Below, one piece after another: positions 1-9,379 of a stretch of DNA of 64,000 bases (positions within the stretch are counted from its first letter, which is position 1; every line of letters starts with the position of its first letter). The translations under genes were made by a program, and so were the position numbers. This stretch comes from Closterium sp. NIES-65 (taxonomy: Eukaryota > Streptophyta > Zygnematophyceae > Desmidiales > Closteriaceae): NCBI GenBank assembly GCA_948144175.1, contig CANXME010002317.1, positions 1,116,001-1,180,000 on the forward strand, given 5' to 3'. A model generated the notes under the pieces. That model worked only from the letters and a program-made list of their open reading frames with translations. It was not told where the DNA came from and ran no database searches.

Positions 1-1690
1 AGGAAGACACAAGGAACAGCGCGGGAGGAGAGCTTGTGTGCGGACGTATTGCGAACAAAAGCTCGAGAGCCCCAGACCCGAAAATGCGACGCATCGCCAA
101 CCTCTCCCGTCCAACGCAGTGTCGGAGAAGTCTCCGGCAGGGAGACACGGGGCCAAAGGTTGAGCTGATGCGCAGCGTATCGGACCGCAAACGGCCACAG
201 AAAGTGGGGGGCAGCCGCATGGATCAAGGAGGTACGAGCGACCTCTATGACCAAACCAATGCGGCGCTCAGCAACCCCATTCTGCTGTGGGGAGGCCGGA
301 AGCGTGAACGTCTGGCGGATGCTGTTCTCCGCACAGTAGGCTGCCAAGAGGTCGGAGGAGAACTCACCACCTCTGTCAGAGTGAAGACGCAGGACAGGAA
401 AGTCCGAGTGGAACCGCTCACTGAGCTGGAGACGAGTAGCACGGATCCAAGGGATCAAAACATCAGGGACCTCACCCTTGGTGCGCAAGGGGAAGACCGT
501 GGTGTAGCGTGAGTAGTCGTCAACAACGATAAGGAAGTACCTCTCCTGACCCTGTCCACGGACGCGGGCTGGGCCCCACACGTCCAGGTGGAGAGTCTGT
601 AGTGGAGCCTCTGTGGAAGGGAACGAGGAGGAGTGAGGAGCAACGCGCTGCCGCCCCTCAACACAGGGAAGGCAGGGAGGAGCAGGCGACGGTGGGAGTG
701 GATGGAGAACCCTGGGAAGACCAGAGACAAGGCACCATTTGTGCATGGCACGAAGGCGTTGCAGTGACGGTTGACCAAGGCGGTGGTGCCAGAGGAGAGT
801 CTCGTGTGCCAGGGAGCTACACGAGCAGGGGGCAGACAGCTGACCTGACGCAGACGCAGACGCAGCTACTTGAGGGGACTCAGTGGTCAGTGTGTACAGG
901 TCCGACACCGCCTGCCGAGTGAAGGTAGCCAGGTGGCAGCCCGTCCGAGCGCACGTGCAGTGTGTCACGCGCTCGTAGGCAGGGGTAAACTGGTGGACAC
1001 CCTCGTCCTGGAGCGCACTACCCGCCACCAAGTTCGTAGAGTACGAGGGGAGGTAGAGACCTGACAGTGTGCCCGATGGAACCGCAGGACAAGGGAGGAC
1101 AGTGGAGGAGGTCGCAACGACCGCACCCCCAGAGGGGTTAGCGAGGGAGACTGCAACTGGCCAAGCAAGCTGCTCAAGGGCAGTGCGGACACGAAAGAAA
1201 CAGCGAGAAGCACCTGAGTCCAGAGTGAAGGTGTGCAGTGCCTCAGTAGACCCAGTTTCAGGGGGCGCAGACTCACGAGCACCTAGAGCAGCAGCCTCAC
1301 CAGCACCTGGGGCAGCAGACACGTAAGTACCTAGAGCCGCAGCCTCATCAGCAACTAGGGCACCAGACACACTAGCACCTAGAGTGGTAGCTCCACTGGG
1401 TCGAATGCCTCGGTCGGGCGGAACACATAGGTACTGATCACCCTCTCCCCTAGTAAACAAGACATACATGGTAGTGAGAATAGCATCAAAGTCAAGAGCA
1501 TAGATATCAATGTTCTTCCTCATCAGATCGGCCCAGCGGGGCAGCTCAGTGGCACCAGGGAACTGAGTGCGCCAGACGTCGTCAAGGCGGGAGAAGCAGC
1601 GCTGCGTGGGGTGCACCCTCCCACACGTCTGACCAGTGCGGTCACCTGTGCGGATAACGTACGTGCAGCTTAGTCCACCCCACCCCCCCC
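1..1690 (-). CDS. Element A Pol, partial: protease and integrase
   Basis: One reading frame is open from about 1690 to the window edge. It encodes the Gag C-terminal Cys/His motif (1596-1667), an alanine/glycine-rich spacer, the aspartic protease with the DSGA active-site signature (about 1210-1230), the pre-integrase zinc region and the integrase core. The core keeps the three acidic positions: an LDVWGP block, an SDRGGEF block and the Glu of NGVAERRIG near 280. The second zinc histidine of the HHRLGH motif reads Gln (HHRLGQ), which may weaken the zinc site. Reverse transcriptase must lie outside the window. The true start is upstream in the gag frame, which is separated by a G-tract frameshift, so the coordinate 1690 is approximate. 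Confidence 0.75.
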
Positions 1691-2745
1691 CACCCCCCCC
1701 CGTGCTGAGGTTGCTACTGGTTCTGGCCACTACCGGCGCCTCCACGACCACCACCTCCGCCGTTGCCACCCCGTCCACCACCGCCCCTGCCGCCTCCGCG
1801 TTCACCGCCGCCACCACCTCCGTCCCCGCTCCTGCCACCTCCCCCGCCGCTGCGGCCACCACCCCCACCGCTGCCACTAGTCCCTCCAGCCCCGCCACCA
1901 CCCCCACCGACGCCACCGCCCCCACCACCGCCTCCCCCGCCGTCACCTCCGCCTCCCTTGCCCCATTTGCCTTTGCCGCTGCGGCGCCAGCTCGGAGCGG
2001 ACGCAGTCCCGAACTTCTCAGCACCAAGGAGGTCGACAGCAGCAGCAGAGGCTACAGAGGGGAGAAGGGGGGGAGGGGAACACCCCTCAAAGAAAGGGGT
2101 GCGGGGGTCGCCACGAGAGGCACCTACAGCGACTATGCTAGCCTCAGTTGCAAGTAGTTCCTTTTCGAGGAGGGCAATGGTGAGCTCTGTGGGGCAGCGA
2201 GCTAGGAAGTGGTCCCTGACTGCACGCAGAGTGCCAGGGAGGCGGGTGACTAGATGGTAGAGAGTGAGCCAGAGTGGGGGGGGGTTCTTTGCAAGAAACT
2301 TATCGGGCATAGCGGCACGGAAGCGGGCCTCACTAGTGCGGAGGTGCGTGATGAGGTCAGCGACTGTGGAGAAAGAGGACAGGTTGGGGAACATGTAGGG
2401 GAGTGAGAGACGGTCTAGTGCGGCAGAGGCAGGTGAGGAGTAGCGGGCAACGACACCAGTGTAGAGTGCCTGTGCAGTCTTGTGCTGGCCAAAGTGCTCG
2501 CGCTCATCTATCGGCAAGGAGTTGCGAATAGCAAAGCGAGCGTGGGCATCACAAGTCTGCCACTGTGAGCGGGTAGTGCTGTCAGCAGTAGCAGAAGGGG
2601 CAGTAGCATCGCCTAAGGCGTGATCGTACAGTGAGATGTCTTCCTTGGCAGTGAGCTGTAGGAATAGGTGCAAGTCATTGAGCCAGGTGTCAAACTTCAC
2701 TGGGCGGCCCTTAGCATCGAAAGCTAGCATAGGAGGGCTAGCCAT
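1691..2745 (-). pseudogene. Element A Gag, broken at its glycine tract
   Basis: ATG at 2745 opens a 343-residue Gag: an N-terminal capsid-like domain (about residues 1-210, with the conserved blocks VVARYSSPA and VADLITHLRTS), an FEGCSP block near 220, then more than 80 residues that are almost all glycine. The frame ends at a TAG (1714-1716) in a Gln-rich context where sister copies read Gln. Beyond it a run of G bases (minus strand) shifts the frame relative to protease. Sister element L shows that Gag and protease are normally in one frame, so this copy needs both a stop readthrough and a frameshift and is judged inactive. Confidence 0.75.
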
Positions 2746-3478
2746 AGTGACAGTAGGAGGAGCAGCAGTAGTAGTAGCAGAAACAGCAGTAGTGACAGTA
2801 GCAGTGACAGAATCAGGGGCGTGGCTCGGTAGGAGGTGCGGCTCGGTAGGGCGGCGCGGCTCGGTAGGGCGACGCGACTCGGGCCGGATGACGCGGTTCG
2901 GTGGGGCGGCTCGGCTCAGCTAGGGAGCGGCTACTCGAGGTGGGGTAAGCGAGCTCAGGTGTGCGCGAATCGTGCACAAGTGTGCGGGAAGCGAAACTCG
3001 GGTGTGCGGTAAGCAAACTCAGGTGTGCGGGTAGGGGGGGGCCGCAGGGTGACGCATGGGTCGACGGGGAGGGGCGCACGCGTCCCCGGGGTGGCGAGCT
3101 AGCTAGGGCGGGGCCTGGTCGCACGGGGCACGCAAGGGCGGGCTGGTGGGGCGGGGCCGGGTCGCACTAGGTACGCGAGGGCGGTCTAGCTGGGCGGGGC
3201 CGTTACGCGAGGGCACGCAAGGGCACGCGGGTGGGTGTGGGCCGGTCGCACGGGGCACGTAAGGGCGCGCGCTAAGGGGCGGGGCCGGTCCGTAAGAGGC
3301 TCGCAAGGGCGCGCGGGGCTAGGCGGGGCCGATCGCGAGAGGCACGCTAGGGCGCGCGAAAGTGAGAGAGAGGAGGGCGCTCGAGGGCGCGACTAGGCGA
3401 GGCGCGCTAGGGCGTGACTAGGCAAAAACGGTGGGCCCATCGTTCGGTCCTAGGTAACGACCTAGGCTCGTAATACCA
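2746..3478 (-). other. Element A untranslated leader, GC-rich direct repeats
   Basis: Between the primer site and the Gag start lies about 730 bases of GC-rich sequence made of degenerate short direct repeats (units around GGGCGGGGCCGGTCGCACG at 3120-3360, and a GGTAGGGCGGCGCGGCTC-like unit near 2830-2880). It has no plausible coding content. Long repetitive leaders of this kind recur, with different repeat units, in elements D, I, J, K, L and M. Confidence 0.6.
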
Positions 3479-3604
3479 TGTGAGAAACTAAGAGTGAACG
3501 AGAATGCAGGACTAGAAGGAGAATGAGGGTACAAGTATGTCAAACCTAGAGTTGTGTACCCCCTAGGAGCTAACCCACAATAGCCTACACATACAATGTT
3601 TGAC
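3479..3604 (-). repeat. 5' LTR of element A (126 bp)
   Basis: Read on the minus strand it starts TGTCAAACATTG and ends TCTCACA, followed directly by a primer-binding-like site TGGTATTACGAGCC. It contains the GGCTAT-GTGGG box and the GGGTACA / TGTACCC inverted repeat shared with the other short copia LTRs in the window. Confidence 0.8.
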
Positions 3605-5770
3605 ATCTCCCCAAGAATGAGCCTCCGATCTACATCACACTCTACTTTATAGTCACTCGCCTCCCAGACTCTCTCAGTGTAGTCTGGGACACCCTCCTAG
3701 CCCTTCGCCCCACAGACCTCACTATCCACCTCCTCTCAAAGCACCTCCTAGCAGCCAAGATGAACATTGTCGCTGTAGGTGCTGCTCGTGGCACTCCCCG
3801 CACGCCCTTCTTTGAGGGGTGCTCCGCCTCCCCCCTTGCCCCCTCTGTCGCCTCTGCTGCCGCTATCGACTTCCTTAGTGCTGAGGGAGTCGGTGGTGCC
3901 TCTGCTCCTAGTGGGAGACGCCGCAGCGGCAGGGGCACGGGAGGCAAGGGTGGTGGGGGTGGCGGCGATGGAGGCGGTAGTGGTGGAGGCGGTGGAGGCG
4001 GTGGAGGGGGCGGTGGTGGCGGTGGGGGTGGTGGCGGGAGTGGGGGAGCAGGCGGTGGGGGCGGTGGCAGCGGCGGGGGTGGTGGTGGCGGCGGTCGTGG
4101 TGACACTGGACGCAGTGGGGGCAGTGGTGGTGGTGACAGGAGTGGTGGTGGCAGCAGCAGCGGTGGGCGGACTGGAGGTGGTCAGCGGCGGCAACAACAG
4201 CAGCGCCAGCGTGAGGGTGACTGTTACTTGTGCATGCTGCCTGACCCAGGTATAGAGTCTGCTGCTCTAGGTGCTGGTGAGTCTGCTCTCTCTGGTACTG
4301 CGCCTGCTCAGGCCTTGCAAATTTTCATGCTTGACTCTGGTGCTACTCGCTGTTTCTTTCGCGACAGCACCACACTCACACCCCTAGCTAGACCCGTTGC
4401 GGTCTCCCTGGCCGACCCTTCGGGGGGCCCGGTGCTTGCACATTCCACCACTGTTCTCTCGTGTCCGGCCGTTCTGTCCGGCTCACTGTCAGGTCTCCAC
4501 CTCCCCTCATTCTCGACGAACCTGGTGAGCAACACTGGCCTTCAGGATGAGTGGGTTGATACCTTCGCCCCTGGAGGTCAGCGTGCGGCGATATGCACGT
4601 GTGCACGGACTGGCAGTCACCTGGCCACGTTCACCCGTGCGCCAGGATCCAGTCTTTACACACTTACCACTGAGGCTCCCCAGGTAGCTGCGTCGGGCCA
4701 GGTAGCTGCGTCGCGTCAGGCTTCAGCCCCTTGTGCGTGTCGCCACCTCTCCCACCAGAATCTCTTGTGGCACCACCGCCTTGGTCACCCCTCCTTGCCA
4801 CGCCTTCATGGCATGCACACCCGCATCCTTGTCTTTGGTCTCCCCAGGACGCTGTCCTCTCTCCCGTGCTCCCCTGCCCCTCCCTGCATTCCTTGCGTCG
4901 AGGGGCGGCAGCGCGCTGCCCCTCATTCCTCCTCATTTCCTCCGACAGAGGCTCCCCTGCAGACTCTTCACATGGACGTGTGGGGCCCCGCCCGCGTCCG
5001 TGGTCAGGGAGGCGAGCGGTACTTCCTGCTGGTTGTTGACGACTACTCGCGTTACACCACGATCTTCCCTTGCGTCGCAAGGATCACGTTCCTGCTGTCT
5101 TGATCCCTTGGATCCGCGCATTCCGTCTCTAGCTCAGCGAGCGGTTTCGCTCGGACTTCCTTGTCCTGCGTCTGCACTCTGACAGAGGTGGTGAGTTCTC
5201 CTCCGACCTCGTGCGGGCCTTCTGTCAGGGGGAGAGCATTACCCAGTCGTTCACGCTTCCGGCCTCTCCATAGCAGAATGGGGTTGCCGAGCGCCGCATT
5301 GGCTTAGTCATGGAGGTGGCTCGTACCTCCATGATCCATGCGGCTGCTCCCCATTTTCTGTGGCCGTTTGTGGTCCGGTACGCTGCGCATCAGCTCAACC
5401 TCTGGCCCCGGGTCTCCTTGCCGGATACCTCGCCGACACTGCGTTGGACGGGGGAGGTTGGTGATGCGTCGCGCTTCCGGGTCTGGGGCTCTGGTGCCTT
5501 TGTCCGCGATACCACCGCGGACAAGTTCTCCTCTCGCGCCATTCCCTGCGTTTTCCTTGGCTTTGTCCCTGACGCGCCTAGCTGACAGTTTTACCACCCC
5601 ACCTCGCGCCGTGTCTTCCCCTCTCAGGACGTCACTTTCGACGAGTCGGTTCCTTTCTACCGTCTCTTCCCCTACCGCACTGCGCCTCTCCCCCCCCCTT
5701 TGCCGCTCTTCCTTGCTCCAGGTCCCCCTCCGGTAGACTCCCTCCCCCCTCAGGGTCCTGTCCTTCAGGT
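3605..5770 (+). pseudogene. Element B Gag-protease-integrase remnant
   Basis: Translation from 3605 gives the second half of the Gag capsid domain, then the FEGCS block and a long glycine tract (about 3950-4110). A protease with DSGAT (about 4330) follows, then a pre-integrase zinc region (CxxC near 4890) and integrase to about 5760. The frame is open from 3613 to 5103, then broken by a one-base deletion near 5078. After that TAG replaces CAG at 5130-5132 and 5271-5273, and TGA replaces TGG at 5583-5585. Unlike other copies it lacks the Cys/His motif between the glycine tract and protease: the glycine tract is followed almost directly by the CYLCMLPDPGI block, so a deletion near 4210 is likely. 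Confidence 0.8.
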
Positions 5771-6325
5771 GTCTCTCAGGTAGACCCTCCTCCCGTCGCT
5801 GAGCCTGTCGAGGTCACTGGTGACTCAGGTGCTGCTGGGGGTGGTCCTGCTCGAGGTGCTACGTCTGGGGGTGCTGTGCCTGGGGTTGTGGAGCGTGAGG
5901 GTGCTGAGCCTGGGGGTGCTGAGTTGGAGGGCGCGGAGCCTAGAGGTGCTGAGCCTGGGGTTGAGGAGCCTGGGGGTGCTGAGTCTGGGAGTGCGGAGCC
6001 TGAGGTTGCAGAGCCTAGGAGCGCGGAGCCTGGGGGTTCTGTGCTGGTCCGTACTGAGCCGAGGAGTGCCGAGTCTGAGAGTGCGGCGCCTATGGGTACC
6101 ACACCTGGGGGTGCTGATCCTCGGGGCACTGTGTCTCCTTCACACGCGCCTCTCTCACCGCAGCAGCTCCGTGAGTGGTACGCTACCCGCACCCGCTCTC
6201 GGCTTAGTACTAATGGTCCTAGAGGCGGAGCAGCTGGAGCTGGAGGTGCTCGTGCTTTCGACACTACACACCCTGGAGGTGCTCGTACTGGAGGTACTCG
6301 AGTTGCCGGGGTCGGTGGTGCTGGA
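5771..6325 (+). repeat. Element B integrase-RT linker, Gly/Ala/Glu repeats, first part
   Basis: Degenerate pentapeptide-like repeats (G-A-E-P-G) fill 5870-6110, followed by a short block (SPQQLREWYATR, about 6140-6190) that is conserved in this position in D, M and N, and then Gly/Ala/Thr repeats. This is the spacer between integrase and reverse transcriptase. It ends abruptly at the CTGGA target duplication (6321-6325) of the solo LTR. Confidence 0.65.
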
Positions 6326-7454
6326 TGTCAACGGGAGTTGTGTGTTGGCCCCGTCCTCGCTTGGGCGGAGCCGACTTCGTGGTCGGGTGTGAGGGGAGCA
6401 GCCGAATTACAGCAATGGGCGAGCTGATTGACGAGGAGTTCGACCTACACGGGAACCACTACACGGGTCGACTTCAGTATGAAGTCGACTTCATGGAGGT
6501 CGACCTGGGGAGGACGTCATCTTGATGATGTCAACTTGGGCAGCCGACTTCGGTGGTCGGCTGACGAACTGCTGGTTGACCGGGTGGTTGGTCGACCAGG
6601 CCTGCTGGTCGACCTGCTGGTAGTCGACCTGACCTGGTGGTCAACGAAGGAGGGGCCGACGTCGACCTCGACTCAGGACGCTGAGCAGTTGGGCGTCGAG
6701 TAACTGGGCGTCAACTTGGTGACGCCGACTTCGTGTAGCCGACTTGGGTGGTCGGCTGACAACTGCGCTGGTCGACGCGGAGCTGGTCGACCAGAGGTGT
6801 GGTCGACCTAGTGAGGTCGACTTTGGGTGGTCGTCGACTTGGGAGGTCGACGAGCACATACAAGAGTAGCTGGTTGATATGGTTGCCCGGTCGACCGGGA
6901 TACCTGGGTGATGAGGTTTTGCGAAGGAGTGCGACGGTCGCCCAGGCGAAGTTGGCGAGTCCGACCTCGGTGGTGGTATCCCGAGGTCGACGTGGCGGAT
7001 CAGGTGGAGCCGTCAGCACGAGGATGACTTGGTGCGTGCGCTGTTCAGGTGACGAGGCTTAGCCCGCCAATCATCTACGAGCACCTGCGAAGTAGGTGCG
7101 CTGCTGTTCTGCGGGAGCAACGCTGGCACGCCATCAACCTGCAGCGTTGGCACGCCGTCGACTTTGCACTGCTGGAGCGCGGTCGACCAAGTCATGCTGG
7201 AACGCGGTCGACCATGCTGTGCTGGCAGTCGACCGACCTGAATGCTAGCTCTGATGTAGTCTTGCCATGCCAACTAATTTGGACCATTTTTTTTGTTGTC
7301 AACTTTCTCTATAGAAACTCTTGCCAATTCTCCCTGTGAACTAGCAAGCTGTGTGTACACTAGGAAAACGACTAAGGACCAACAAACGCATAGATCACAC
7401 GAGCACCCGTGCCTAGCCCGTAGTCTAGCTCCCGTTGTAGTAGTTCTCTCCGCA
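6326..7454. mobile_element. Solo LTR, 1129 bp, rich in GTCGAC palindromes
   Basis: The segment starts TGTCAACGGG, ends CTCTCCGCA, and is flanked on both sides by the direct repeat CTGGA (6321-6325 and 7455-7459). Removing it and one CTGGA restores the Gly/Ala linker frame of element B (GGAGDLGAGGA). TG...CA ends with a 5-bp duplication are the hallmark of an LTR left by recombination. Inside, 6467-7230 holds 19 copies of the palindrome GTCGAC by my count, many as GGTCGACC. No related internal region is present in the window, so the parent family and orientation are unknown. Confidence 0.65.
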
Positions 7455-8160
7455 CTGGAGACCTTGGAGCTGGAGGTGCCGGTTCTAGAGGTGCTGCTGC
7501 TGGACGTGCTGGAGCTGGAGACCCTAGAGCTGGAGGTGCCGGTTTTGGGGGTGCTACTGCTGGAGGTGCTGGAGCTGGAGACCCTGGAGCTGGAGGTGCC
7601 GTATCTAGGGGTGCTGCTGCTGGAGGTACTGGAGGTGGAGATCCTGGAGCTTAAGTTGCCGGTCCTGGGGGTGCTGCTGCTGGAGGTGCTGGAGCTCGAG
7701 ACCCTTGAGCTAGAGGTGCCGGTTCTGTGGGTGCTGCTGCTGGAGGTAGTGGAGCTGGAGACCCTGGAGCTGGAGGTACCGGTCTTGGGGGTGCTGCTGC
7801 TGGAGGTGTTGGAGTTGGAGACCCTGGAGCTGGAGGTACCGGTTCTAGGGGTGCTGCTACTGGAGGTGCTGGTGCTGGGGGTACCGCACCGACGCGACAG
7901 TTCTTCTCTCCTCCGACGCCGTCGAGTTTGCCGCCGCCTGACACGCTACTTCGTCAGGTCCTCAGCCTTCCGTCTTCTACTGGCCTACCGTTACTGCCCA
8001 GCTCCCCGCTGCCCGCTCCTACCCCCTACAGTGAGCAGCCAGCCTCGCTTACAGAGCGTCGTGAGCCCGAGTCTCGCCCTGCCTCACCTGTTCGCACTGC
8101 TCGCACTAGTCGTCAGCGTCCTCCTCCTAAGGACCCTCTTGAAATTCTGGTCCTAAGGAT
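7455..8160 (+). repeat. Element B linker, second part: seven 60-bp tandem repeats
   Basis: From about 7441 to 7880 the sequence repeats with a period of exactly 60 bp, coding for a 20-residue unit close to GAGDPGAGGTGSRGAAAGGA. It then passes into the conserved proline/serine-rich segment (PPDTLLRQVLSLPSSTGLP, TERREPESRPASPVR) that precedes reverse transcriptase in sister elements. The element is cut off near 8150 before any reverse transcriptase sequence. Confidence 0.7.
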
Positions 8161-8182
8161 CTAATAGCTCTGATACCATATT

Positions 8183-8298
8183 GAAAGTAGGAGAGGAATG
8201 TGGGGCTAGGTCAACAAGGTGAGTACAAGCAAAGTGTCGAGAAACCTTTTGTACCCCCATAAGGCTAAACCTACTATAGCCTAGATAAAAGGTTAACA
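8183..8298 (-). repeat. Copia LTR relic with primer site
   Basis: On the minus strand it starts TGTTAACC, carries the GGCTATAGTAGG box and a GGTACAA / TTGTACTC inverted repeat, and ends near CTTTCA. It is followed after about three bases by a textbook initiator-Met primer site TGGTATCAGAGC (8167-8178). No matching internal region survives; element B linker sequence follows within 40 bases. Confidence 0.6.
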
Positions 8299-8412
8299 TA
8301 TGATTTAATAGAAACAGCTCCAAAGCCCAGGCTGAAGCAGTATCCCTGAGTAGACCTGTGAGTCTCGGCGTTGTCAGCGTAAGAAGAGACACAGTGTCCA
8401 GTAAGTACGCCA
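8299..8412 (-). pseudogene. RNase H scrap of a copia element
   Basis: About 35 residues on the minus strand read as the RNase H catalytic block (TGHCVSSYADNAETHRSTQGY), closest to the equivalent block of element F at 28.3 kb and unlike that of D and M. It is a short orphan fragment. Confidence 0.6.
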
Positions 8413-8937
8413 CTGATGCCTTAGGGTAATTATTTGAGGAGCTTAGATTTTCCTGATATGTCAGGGTTTACGTTTAAGGCACACTGTCGCCCCAGGGCTA
8501 CCGTTTTTCTTAGCGAGTTTTACCCTGAAGCGAATACCACATCCCCCCCCCCCCCCCCCCCCCAAACCTCTCCCCCCACCCACCCCTCCCCTCCCAACCC
8601 GCCCCCGCACTTCTCTCGCCTTGATAAAGAAATATGTAGGAAATTATGTTACTTAAATACTCACTTTGAGTTGGCCCGGTCAGTAGATTGGTGGAAGGAT
8701 GAGGACCCGGGTTCATATCCTTTTTTGTTCAGATTTGAAGTAGAAACACTTCATCGGGGTTCTGAAAATTGTTACACTATGGCCTAAGGGTAATTTTTTT
8801 GAAACTATGGAAAACGATGATGGAAAAAAACAATCCCGAGGGGTCACATTGATAATCAGGGATTTGCAAAGGTGCACGATTGATAATAAGGGTTTCTTAG
8901 AACAAAACATTAGCCCTAGTGCAGGTTGCTTGAGTTA
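8413..8937. other. Unassigned spacer with a 21-base C tract
   Basis: No gene or recognisable element. It contains an uninterrupted run of 21 C (8543-8563) followed by further C-rich sequence to about 8605, then AT-richer unique-looking DNA. The open frame at 8434-8787 shows no family features. Confidence 0.5.
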
Positions 8938-9065
8938 TGTTAAATTTAGAACGTAAGGATGACCAAGATGAGGACAGTACAGGATTGTATGGCTAACACC
9001 GATTCGGGTTGTACCTCGTAAAGAGTACCCCACTATAGCCAAGCAAGTAAATTTATATTTTGACA
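8938..9065 (-). repeat. 3' LTR of element C (128 bp)
   Basis: On the minus strand it runs from TGTCAAAATAT to AATTTAACA, contains the GGCTATAGTGGGGTA box, and is preceded by the polypurine tract CTATGGGGGTG (9066-9078). Confidence 0.75.
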
Positions 9066-9379
9066 CACCCCCATAGACTAAGTGGCAGACAATCATATGG
9101 TCACAAGACCAGACAAGAGAAGCAAACAAAGCAAGGCTCAGGGTGGATCTCAAGGGCACCACACACTCCGAGCACAAGCAAGCGGCCACAATGCCAATTC
9201 ACATGCAGAGTTATATTAGCAAGGCAACACACTGATCACAACCTAACAAAGGTAAACATGCAGGTATGAGTATATGTAGCAGTGTACAACAAGTGCAAGA
9301 CAAGATCAAGAGACAAGCGGGTGAGGCAGAGTGGGCAGAAGCCCAAGAGCAGTGAAAAAACGCCGATAATCACCAGACC

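Larger units (their letters stand above)
1..3604 (-). mobile_element. Element A: Ty1/copia retrotransposon, 3' part beyond the window
   Basis: Reading on the minus strand from 3604 downward, the order is LTR, primer site, GC-rich leader, Gag, protease and integrase, and the element leaves the window inside integrase. Its LTR abuts exactly the middle of the gag gene of plus-strand element B at 3604/3605, so A is an insertion into B. The second LTR and the matching target-site duplication (TCTCC, 3605-3609) should lie left of this window. Family assignment rests on the protease-integrase order before reverse transcriptase seen in sister copies. Confidence 0.85.
3605..8160 (+). mobile_element. 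Element B: decayed copia, split by a solo LTR
   Basis: A plus-strand copia remnant that begins in mid-Gag at the element A insertion, runs through protease and integrase, and continues into the Gly/Ala linker. It is interrupted at 6326-7454 by a solo LTR flanked by CTGGA and resumes in frame at 7455. It stops near 8150, before the reverse transcriptase, next to an unrelated LTR relic. Several stops and a frameshift show it is long dead. Confidence 0.8.

Noticed and set aside
1763..2260. Long proline-rich open frames (also 25875-26585 plus, 60633-61208 plus, 53627-54244 minus, 3642-4106 minus)
   Set aside because: They are the antisense reading of the Gag glycine tracts (GGN codons read as CCN), with no independent motifs.
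6329..7437. DNA transposon with 9-bp terminal inverted repeats CAACGGGAG / CTCCCGTTG
   Set aside because: The inverted repeats lie slightly inside; the TG...CA ends with CTGGA duplication at 6326-7454 restore the host frame exactly, favouring a solo LTR.
7441..7880. CRISPR-like regular repeat
   Set aside because: The 60-bp repeats are contiguous, without spacers, and keep a coding frame.
7293..8156. Leu/Glu/Val-rich open frames such as repeated EVLELETLELEV (also 46620-46919, 11123-11773, 63206-63555, 15204-15893)
   Set aside because: Shifted-frame shadows of the Gly/Ala linker repeats; the +1 frame carries the conserved flanking blocks.
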